This document shows positions 18,582-25,622 of a stretch of 64,000 bases of DNA, piece after piece. The stretch lies in NCBI GenBank assembly GCA_918797485.1, contig CAKKNE010000006.1, positions 2,728,001 through 2,792,000 on the forward strand. Direction: 5' to 3'. Source of the DNA: Pelagomonas calceolata (Eukaryota > Sar > Pelagophyceae > Pelagomonadales > Pelagomonadaceae). Position 1 is the stretch's first letter. Each line of letters starts with the position of its first letter. The notes under the pieces are model-generated. The model was given only the letters and a program-made list of their open reading frames with translations, searched no databases and was not told where the DNA came from. Position numbers and translations under genes: made by a program.

Positions 18582-19763
18582 CTAGTCATCATCAAACATT
18601 CGCTCACCGTGAGCTTGGAAGAATAGCAACATGTACAACAAATGGGCCCATACGATATACACGAACCACTCGGCAAATCCCCAGCCGATCCCGCAGCAGG
18701 CCTCCTTGAGTTTAAGGCCACTCGATTTCATACGTTGCACGAACACCGCGACAATGGCCGGTAGAGGGGCGAGCAGTATCCCGCATTCGTCAGGATCGCT
18801 CGCGACCATGCCGTAGCCGCAGACGCCACCGAAAATCGCGCACGGGATGAGGACCACACATATCAATTTGACGAGGCCCATTGTTTGCAGGTCATCTTCC
18901 GTCACGCGTGCCCCTGAATGAACATGTTCCTCCGCTTCCATCCGCGTGCGTTCGCCGAGACCGTGCAGAAACGCCAGGTTATCCACCTCTAAGAGGAACA
19001 GAACTGCCACCGTGTTAAGGCACACATGCTTAACTGCCCCGCCATCATTAAGTACGAGCGCCACGACTGAATTAACTATACTTGGAAGCAGCAGAAAGTA
19101 GCGCGCAAAATTCAGGCCGCGGATGGCATATCTCCAGCCTCGTGGGACTTCCCGCCGCTTTGATATTTCTCGCAAGGCGATCTCGCACAACATGCAGTCC
19201 CGCATCTCTGCGAACAGGGCAAATGAAACGACTAACGAAGCCAAAAATAGCGTGACCCAATCTTGTATTAACATCGCGTCGACGCGATCCTTCACAACGT
19301 CCTGAAAAATTATCCATCCTTTGCTGCCCGTACACGCGGCGCACATATCTTCTCTATCGATGCCGTCCAGCCAGCAGGTGTCTGTCGAGTTGGTGGTGCA
19401 GCACTCTTCATGGATTGATTCGTAGCACCAATCACAAATCCCTGAATCGCAGAAATTGCCACGTGAAGTGCAATCGGAATGTTCGGCGCACGTGAAGTAA
19501 TAGATACCAGTGCTTAGTCCGGTGGCGACGAAGCACTGCAGAAATACAATTCCGATCGACGCGGCCAACAGGCCGTACTTGCGCCGCGGCGGCGTGTCCT
19601 GGCGGACAAGGCCGTAGTAAATTGTGGTCTGATGAAAACTGGTGGGCTCACGCGTCGCGAGATGGTGCAGCGTCGGCGCGTGAGGCATCATCCCGAGCGG
19701 CGCTGCCTCTACATCCTTGGCGTCGTCTCCTGGACTCACTTTACTCACGTTGCGCGCAGCCAT
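18582..19763 (-). CDS. Tandem Cys-rich multi-pass membrane protein, copy 2
   Basis: Start ATG 19763 (MAARNVSKVSPG), matching the start of copies 1 and 5; the longer frame upstream is Arg-rich and unlike its paralogues. The protein is 393 aa. The order is as in copy 1: LATREPTSFHQTTIYYGLVRQDTPPRRKYGLL, TM1, a Cys-rich loop (CAEHSDCTSRGNFCDSGICDWC, NSTDTC glycosylation-type sequon, MCAACTGSKGW), and five further TMs with FLLEVDNLAFLHGLGERTRMEAEEH. It ends in the acidic FDDD, like FEDD in copy 1. No intron. Function unknown. Confidence 0.75.
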   Translation of the reverse strand: MAARNVSKVSPGDDAKDVEAAPLGMMPHAPTLHHLATREPTSFHQTTIYYGLVRQDTPPRRKYGLLAASIGIVFLQCFVATGLSTGIYYFTCAEHSDCTSRGNFCDSGICDWCYESIHEECCTTNSTDTCWLDGIDREDMCAACTGSKGWIIFQDVVKDRVDAMLIQDWVTLFLASLVVSFALFAEMRDCMLCEIALREISKRREVPRGWRYAIRGLNFARYFLLLPSIVNSVVALVLNDGGAVKHVCLNTVAVLFLLEVDNLAFLHGLGERTRMEAEEHVHSGARVTEDDLQTMGLVKLICVVLIPCAIFGGVCGYGMVASDPDECGILLAPLPAIVAVFVQRMKSSGLKLKEACCGIGWGFAEWFVYIVWAHLLYMLLFFQAHGERMFDDD

Positions 19764-19961
19764 GCCCACGCCTCGGATTGATCGATTAGTTTCGTTGGGG
19801 CAGCATCTGCGACGAAGCGCGCACAGCGCCGCGCAGCGCCGTCTCCTGCCAGGCTCTGGCAGCCCGAGCAGATCCCGAGCTGGCCGGACGCCGCGCACCT
19901 CCGACCCCCTACGAGCCGTACTCGGAGCTCTGTTCAACAACTACCACATAACTAGACTTAC

Positions 19962-21176
19962 CTAACTTGCTTTTTCGTCGTGTTCGTAGTTCGAGACCCC
20001 GGTAATCACCGGAAACGAGAAGAACACGTAGTAGTACACGATCCACCCAAACAGTCCTCGGGCAAATCCCCAGGCGAATCCCCGCCATCGGTCCTTCGCC
20101 TCATGGACCGACTGGACCAGGGCAACGACCATGCACGGGAAGGGCGCGCAGACGCCGACAATGACCCACGGGTCGCTTGATCCGACGCCGCCCAGGATCG
20201 CCATGGGAATAGAGAACACGCACACCGTCTTGATGGCATCGACGATGCGCGCCTCGTTTTTAGTCAAAAGTATTCGGCCGTGCTGCTCGGCTTCTATCCG
20301 GAGCGACTCGTCCAGGGCGTGCGTAAAGGCAAGATTGTCGAGCTCCACAAGGAACAAAATTGCCACCGCGTTCAAGCAAATCGCGATGGAATTACCTGTC
20401 TCGACCACCACGAGTCCCATGACGCATCCGATGATGTAGGGCGCCAGCGCGAAAAGACGCAGATAGTTCAGCGTGTGCAGGGCCCATGGCCAGGCGCGAC
20501 CCACTTCGCGCTCGTCGCAGATTCTCTGCAGGGCGAAGCGGCACAGCGTCGCGTCGCGGATCTCGCCGAAGACCCCGTAGCTGACCACGACCGCCGCGAG
20601 GAGCAGTGCCGCCCAATCGTGAGGCATCATGGCGTTGATGTTGTCTCGGAGTACGGGCCTGTAGTTGATGAATTCCCCGCCGTCGTTCGTGCAGGCGTCG
20701 CACATGCCCGGATTCACGTCGACGTCTATCCTGCATTCCCCACCAATGCGCGTGGAGTTCCCGCAGCACTCGCGGTTGTCCCCGCCCTTGCACTTGTCGC
20801 AAAACCCGCCGCCAGTCGTTTTGTCCCTCTTGCACCACATGCCGCGAACGCAGTCGTCGTGGTAGTTACACGTCCGGAAACTGGAGCCCCAAAAAATCCC
20901 AATGGCAACGAACGCCTGGAGGGCCACGATTGCGTAGCTCGCGGCGAGCAGCTTGTACTTCAGCCGCGGCCCGCCCGTGTCGGACACGAGCGCGTAGTAC
21001 ACCGTCGCCTGGTGCAGCGAGTTCGGGTCCCGCTTCGCGAGCTCGTGCAGCGTGGCCTGGTCGGGCTCCGTCTCTAGCCTCCGAACGCGCCGCTCGACTG
21101 CCTCGAGGTCCAGCAGCGGCGCTTCCGCTTCCTTTGTGTCCTCGGCTGCCGGACTCACCTTCTGAACAGCGGCCAT
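19962..21176 (-). CDS. Tandem Cys-rich multi-pass membrane protein, copy 3 (most divergent)
   Basis: Start ATG 21176 (MAAVQKVSPAAEDTKEAEAPLL), by alignment with copies 4 and 5; the frame runs on upstream but without similarity. The protein is 404 aa. It shares KRDPNSLHQATVYYALV, TM1, a Cys-rich loop with extra Gly/Lys (CVRGMWCKRDKTTGGGFCDKCKGG ... MCDACTNDGGEF), FGEIRDATLCRFALQRI and FLVELDNLAFTHALDESLRIEAEQH. The loop carries a different Cys spacing from copies 1, 2, 4 and 5, and the middle block lacks GLNFARYF, so it is the outlier. Function unknown. Confidence 0.75.
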   Translation of the reverse strand: MAAVQKVSPAAEDTKEAEAPLLDLEAVERRVRRLETEPDQATLHELAKRDPNSLHQATVYYALVSDTGGPRLKYKLLAASYAIVALQAFVAIGIFWGSSFRTCNYHDDCVRGMWCKRDKTTGGGFCDKCKGGDNRECCGNSTRIGGECRIDVDVNPGMCDACTNDGGEFINYRPVLRDNINAMMPHDWAALLLAAVVVSYGVFGEIRDATLCRFALQRICDEREVGRAWPWALHTLNYLRLFALAPYIIGCVMGLVVVETGNSIAICLNAVAILFLVELDNLAFTHALDESLRIEAEQHGRILLTKNEARIVDAIKTVCVFSIPMAILGGVGSSDPWVIVGVCAPFPCMVVALVQSVHEAKDRWRGFAWGFARGLFGWIVYYYVFFSFPVITGVSNYEHDEKAS

Positions 21177-21441
21177 ACTGGCGATGCGCGTAGCAGAATT
21201 GCAGTTCAGGGAGCCAATGTCTTCCGGATTGATCGTTAGTCGTCGAGCAGCATCTGTGCAGCGCCACGTGCCGGCGTCAGGCGCGCTGCGCATCCAAATC
21301 CAGACCAGGGACCCTATTTGAATGGAATTGAATTCAGGCTTCGAAAGGCGCCTTCGATGACTAGTTATATTCCAGAGACTTAGCAGTAGGGTCATGGGCG
21401 AGTCCCAGATAAAATTGACCCCTGCAGCAAGGCCGCGTCGG

Positions 21442-22635
21442 CTATTTCTCATCAAATCCCTCTTCTCCCTGCGTTTGGTAGATCATCAAAGTCGTGACCG
21501 CAAGCAAAAAGAGCCAAAACACGACGAATCCGGCCACAGCCTCGCAGACGGCTCCGCAAGCTCCCGTTAGTCCGTTCGCTCTCGCACGTTGCACGAACAC
21601 GGCAACAACAAAAGGCAAGGGGGCAGCGACATACACAATATTCCCCCGCATTAGTCTGTAGCCACGGACGCCGCTGAAAACCACGCAAGGGATAAGGACC
21701 ACACAAACGATTTTGACGGCGTCCATGGTTCTCAGCTCGTCATTCGTCACGTGCCTCGCCCCGGCATTTTCCTCCGCCTCCATACGCACACGCTCGCTAA
21801 GACCGTGCAGGAAGGCTAAGTTATCGACTTCCAATAGAAACAAGACAGCAACGGTGTTGAGACACACGTCCCGTACTCGGCCGCCGTCAGCCAAAACAAG
21901 CTCCATGACAGACAAGACTACACATGGGAGAAACACGAAGTTTCTGCAAAAATTCAGGCCACCAATGGCGAAGCGCCAGCCTCGGGGGACTTGTGATATG
22001 TCGCGCAGAGCGCAGTGACACAGCACGGCATCGCGCATCTCTGCAAACACGGCGAACGCGACCACCAGCGAAGCCAGAAACAGCGCGAGCCAGTCTTGAA
22101 GCCTCATGGAGTCGACCCGGTCCCTCTGAATGTCCGGATACGTCTCGAAGCCTTTGCTGGTCATGCAAGCGGAACACAATCCTTCTCTCTCCTTTTCGTC
22201 CAGCTTGCGTGTTCTCCCTTCACGAGTCGCGCAGGTGTCCGTCGCGTTGGGTAGACAACAGGACTTGTATCTTTCTTCGCACCAGTCACACATCCCTTCC
22301 GCGCAATACAATCCACGGCCGCATTCCGAAATTTCGCTACACGAACTCATACTAACCCCGATGCTAAAGCCGGCGCCGACGAAGCACTGCAGAAATACAA
22401 TGACGATGGACGCGGCCAGGAGCCCGTACCTGCGCCACGCGGGCGTGTTCGGTCGGACCAGCCCATTATAGATAGTGGCCTGGTGAAAGCTCGTCGGCTC
22501 GCGGGTGGCGAGTTGATGCAGCGTCGGCGCGCTGGCTGTCGTCTCGAGCGTTCGAATCCTTGTCTCATGGTCGAGCAGCGGTGTCTCTGCTGCCTTTGTG
22601 CCCTCGGCTGCCGGGCTCACCTTGTGCTCAGCCAT
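21442..22635 (-). CDS. Tandem Cys-rich multi-pass membrane protein, copy 4
   Basis: The protein is 397 aa from ATG 22635 (MAEHKVSPAAEGTKAAETPLLDHE). It has LATREPTSFHQATIYNGLVRPNTPAWRRYGLL, TM1, a Cys-rich loop (CSEISECGRGLYCAEGMCDWCEERYKSCCLPNATDTC ... LCSACMTSKGFE), DWLALFLASLVVAFAVFAEMRD and FLLEVDNLAFLHGLSERVRMEAEENAG. It is closest to copy 5 in the TPAWR motif and the CCLPNAT segment, so these two probably separated last. Intronless. Function unknown. Confidence 0.75.
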   Translation of the reverse strand: MAEHKVSPAAEGTKAAETPLLDHETRIRTLETTASAPTLHQLATREPTSFHQATIYNGLVRPNTPAWRRYGLLAASIVIVFLQCFVGAGFSIGVSMSSCSEISECGRGLYCAEGMCDWCEERYKSCCLPNATDTCATREGRTRKLDEKEREGLCSACMTSKGFETYPDIQRDRVDSMRLQDWLALFLASLVVAFAVFAEMRDAVLCHCALRDISQVPRGWRFAIGGLNFCRNFVFLPCVVLSVMELVLADGGRVRDVCLNTVAVLFLLEVDNLAFLHGLSERVRMEAEENAGARHVTNDELRTMDAVKIVCVVLIPCVVFSGVRGYRLMRGNIVYVAAPLPFVVAVFVQRARANGLTGACGAVCEAVAGFVVFWLFLLAVTTLMIYQTQGEEGFDEK

Positions 22636-22921
22636 GCGCAGCTGAGAGATGGCGGCAGTGCTTTTCGCTCAGAGGCTCGAGCGCCAGCCAACGAGTTGTC
22701 GCCGGTCAATCTCGCTGCACGTCGGTCTACAGATATCAAATTGGGCAGCACTTGTGGCTTCTGCGCCTCACGCACAGCGCATTCTTTTGCAAGAGCTCGT
22801 CCGGGTTTTACGCGGCGCTAGAGCAGCGTTAGCGGAGCCTTCGCAGGGCGTACGTAGCCGCTAAGTAATTTCAAACAAACTAATTACTAGGCGAACCGGG
22901 AAGACGACCGGACGCGGCCCC

Positions 22922-24160
22922 CTATCTAACATACTTTGCTCCCTCTCCCGTCGCTTGAAGATATATCATCTGGTAGAACAATGCACCCCAGCCAACCATG
23001 GCGACGAACCCGACGATTGCCCAGCCAAGCCCGGCGCACACTCCCCTTCGTCCGTTCGCCTTCACTCGCTGTACGAACACCACTAACATGGACGGCAGAG
23101 GGGCGAGCATGTAACATACATTATCTGTTTCTCCGTCGGCCAAGTTTCTCGCGTAAGCACCACAGACGCCTCCGACAATCGCACAAGGGATCGTAAGGAC
23201 GCACACGAGCTTGACGGCATCCATGCTCTCCAGGTCGAGCTCCGTCACTTGTTCGTGCGCCCCTGCGTGCTCTTCCGCCTCCATGCGGGTGCGCTCGCCG
23301 AGCCCGTGCAGAAAAGCGAGGTTGTCAACTTCCAATAGAAACAACACTGCCACAGTGTTCAAACAAATATCTCTAACCCGCCCGCCGTTATCGTGTACAA
23401 GCGACATGACTGAAAAAAGTATCTTTGGAAATAGTATGAAGTAACGAGCAAAGTTCAGGCCGTGGATAGCAAACCGCCAGCCGCGGCTGACTTCTCGTCG
23501 CTTTGATATCTCTCGCAAGGCAATTTCCATCAGCATGCCATCCCGAATCTCCGCGAACACGCCGAACGCGACGACCAGTGAAGCCAAGAAGAGCGCAAAC
23601 CAATCCTGAATGAACATTGCGTGGACTCCTTCCCTTATAACGTCATGGTTAGTCTCGAATCCTTTGTCCGAAACGCACGTGTTACACATGCCTTCTCTGT
23701 CCTTCTCACCCATCTCGCGGCGATTATGTCCCTCTTTTTTATCGATCGAGCAGGTTGCTGTCGCATTGGGAAGGCAGCAGGACTTATGCCACTCTGAGCA
23801 CCCACTACAAATCCCCTCGTCGCAGAAATTTCCACGGGTGCATTCCGAGTGTTCGCTGCACGTGCTCGTGCCAACCCCGAAGCTTAATCCAGTGGCGACG
23901 AAGCACTGCAGAAATACAATCCCAATCGACGCTGCCAACAGTCCGTACTTGCGCCACGCCGGCGTGTTCGGTCGTACCAGTCCGTAGTAAATGGTTGATT
24001 GGTGGAAGCTCGTCGGCTCGCGCATCGCGAGATGGTGCAGCGTTGGCGCATCGGGTGTCGTTTCGATCGCTTTCACGCGTTCCGCTAACGTCGCCAGGTC
24101 CAGCAGCGGCGCCTCTGCTCCCGCGAGGTCTATTGACGGGCTCACCTTTTGGGCAGCCAT
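22922..24160 (-). CDS. Tandem Cys-rich multi-pass membrane protein, copy 5
   Basis: The protein is 412 aa from ATG 24160 (MAAQKVSPSIDLAGAEAPLL). It has MREPTSFHQSTIYYGLVRPNTPAWRKYGLL, TM1, a Cys-rich loop (CSEHSECTRGNFCDEGICSGCSEWHKSCCLPNATATC ... MCNTCVSDKGFE), DWFALFLASLVVAFGVFAEIRD, GWRFAIHGLNFARYF, FLLEVDNLAFLHGLGERTRMEAEEHAGA and terminal helices. It is the first gene of the array and stands head-to-head with the Tudor-like gene, so its promoter lies in 24161-24518. Function unknown. Confidence 0.75.
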   Translation of the reverse strand: MAAQKVSPSIDLAGAEAPLLDLATLAERVKAIETTPDAPTLHHLAMREPTSFHQSTIYYGLVRPNTPAWRKYGLLAASIGIVFLQCFVATGLSFGVGTSTCSEHSECTRGNFCDEGICSGCSEWHKSCCLPNATATCSIDKKEGHNRREMGEKDREGMCNTCVSDKGFETNHDVIREGVHAMFIQDWFALFLASLVVAFGVFAEIRDGMLMEIALREISKRREVSRGWRFAIHGLNFARYFILFPKILFSVMSLVHDNGGRVRDICLNTVAVLFLLEVDNLAFLHGLGERTRMEAEEHAGAHEQVTELDLESMDAVKLVCVLTIPCAIVGGVCGAYARNLADGETDNVCYMLAPLPSMLVVFVQRVKANGRRGVCAGLGWAIVGFVAMVGWGALFYQMIYLQATGEGAKYVR

Positions 24161-24518
24161 CCTGGTGGTGCGCAGCAGACGTGCAACAATGCCTTACAGA
24201 TCAATAAGGCAGCGTTAGATCAATAAACGCAAGCAAGGAAACAATGTATTTCAGATCAATCGGCAGCGTTTATTAGCCGGCACGGCCGCGCGGATCCGGC
24301 AATCCGCCGCCGGTAAGGTATCGATAAAGTACCTTATACCTCGGTGGTGGGGGTCGGAGGCTTGAGAGGCAGCGCTTATGTGAAGTGCTCTCCGCCGACC
24401 GCGCGAGCAACACACGCACTCCGGACGTTTGTCGCGAGCGGTTTTATTGCCAGTGAGCCCACCGCGAAATTTGCAAGCGCTCGGTTCACTAGCACAGCTC
24501 GAGCACTGCAGCCGCAAC
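24161..24518. other. Divergent promoter region with direct repeats and two palindromes
   Basis: This 358-bp gap lacks the usual CTAG palindrome. It holds a 21-bp direct repeat (CAGATCAATAAGGCAGCGTT at 24197 and CAGATCAATCGGCAGCGTTT at 24252), an inverted repeat TGCCTTA...TAAGGCA (24190-24211) and AAGGTA...TACCTT (24315-24335). Confidence 0.6.
24197..24272. repeat. Imperfect direct repeat in a divergent promoter
   Basis: Two copies of CAGATCAAT(AA/C)GGCAGCGTT begin at 24197 and 24252. A third partial copy, AGATCAATAA, begins at 24217. They could be paired binding sites. Confidence 0.65.
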
Positions 24519-25622
24519 ATGGAGCCCTCCCCCGACGTCGACGCCGCGGTCCGCCAGGCAACAACAGCCCTCGACGCCGTCGACGACGCGCGGGCCCAGG
24601 CCTGGGCCGCCGTCCAGGCCGCGGCGACCGCCGCCGGCTGCGCGCCCGGCGACTTGTTTGGACACAAAGTGAATATTGATGTTTTACAGAGCGGCCCGCC
24701 CACCGCCGCATTACCGGTGCTCGTCAAGGCGGCGACGGCCTGGAAGCGGCATTTAGAAGGAGGTTATACGTGGAGAAGACGAGATCGCACCAAAAGACGA
24801 AAAGGCGCGGCCTCAAACCTCGTATCGATTGTAGACGACGGCCTGGGGCCTTCCGCCTTCGCCCACCTCATTCTGGGTTCAGGATTCTGCGCGCCGTCGG
24901 ACCTGGGAAGATTGTCCCGCGTCGCCGCGTGTTTTGGGAGTAGACGACCCCATGAGATAGCAGGTCAAAGGCCCTGGCTCTCGTTATCGGAAGCGTCCTG
25001 CCGCGTCCTCGCCCAGAACCATTTGCGGCGCATGCTGAAGCCTGCGGTTGCGGTACTACCCATCGGTAGGGCGTGCGGCAAAGCCTTTGGTAGTCGTAGA
25101 TTGGAAGACGCCGTCAAAGCAAGGAACGGGCCCCTCAACCGGTGGAGAGCACAGTTAAAAGTAGGCGATCGGTTGGATGTCATGGACAACGACGCGCGAC
25201 GGGCGAAACGAGGCGATTTAGGGAGGTGGTGCGAGGCGGTGCTCGTGGGGTGCACGGAAAAAAATGATAGAAAATGGTGGACGGTGCACTTCCGGGGCTG
25301 GGATACGAGGTTCGACGAGGAGATCGACGCGGACCACGCTGAAAGATTTTTACCACCTTATTCGAGCGTCGAGGACTGGCGGAATGGGTTGGAGGAAGGC
25401 GACGAGATAGAGGTGAGACGGCCGGGCGACCACGGCGACGCGCGGACCTACTGGTTCCAGGGGCGCGTCGTGTCCGTCGCCAAGGACGAGATCTTCGTGA
25501 GGATGCAGGTCCTCGACCCGTCGGTCCAGCAGCTCGAGCCGTGGCCCGTACAACGCGACTCCGAGCGCATCGCGGCGAAGCACGAGCACATCAAGCGGGA
25601 GGTCTGGCTGACGCTCAACTAA
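24519..25622 (+). CDS. F-box-like protein with paired Tudor/chromo-barrel-like segments
   Basis: The start is ATG 24519 (MEPSPDVDAAVRQ); the frame upstream has only non-ATG starts. The protein is 367 aa. A helical segment (LGPSAFAHLILGSGFCAPSDLGRLSRVAACFG) is F-box-like. Two C-terminal beta-rich segments resemble Tudor/chromo-barrel folds: LKVGDRLDVMDN...WCEAVLVGCTEKNDRKWWTVHFRGWDTRFDEEID and LEEGDEIEVRR...YWFQGRVVSVAKDEIFVRMQVL. It may be a ubiquitin-ligase adaptor or chromatin reader; both domain calls rest on pattern only. Its stop codon overlaps that of the convergent coiled-coil gene. Confidence 0.6.
   Translation: MEPSPDVDAAVRQATTALDAVDDARAQAWAAVQAAATAAGCAPGDLFGHKVNIDVLQSGPPTAALPVLVKAATAWKRHLEGGYTWRRRDRTKRRKGAASNLVSIVDDGLGPSAFAHLILGSGFCAPSDLGRLSRVAACFGSRRPHEIAGQRPWLSLSEASCRVLAQNHLRRMLKPAVAVLPIGRACGKAFGSRRLEDAVKARNGPLNRWRAQLKVGDRLDVMDNDARRAKRGDLGRWCEAVLVGCTEKNDRKWWTVHFRGWDTRFDEEIDADHAERFLPPYSSVEDWRNGLEEGDEIEVRRPGDHGDARTYWFQGRVVSVAKDEIFVRMQVLDPSVQQLEPWPVQRDSERIAAKHEHIKREVWLTLN

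Noticed and set aside
19764-19940. Upstream extension of tandem copy 2
   Set aside because: Arg-rich sequence without similarity to the other four copies, which all start at the MAA/MAE-KVSP position.
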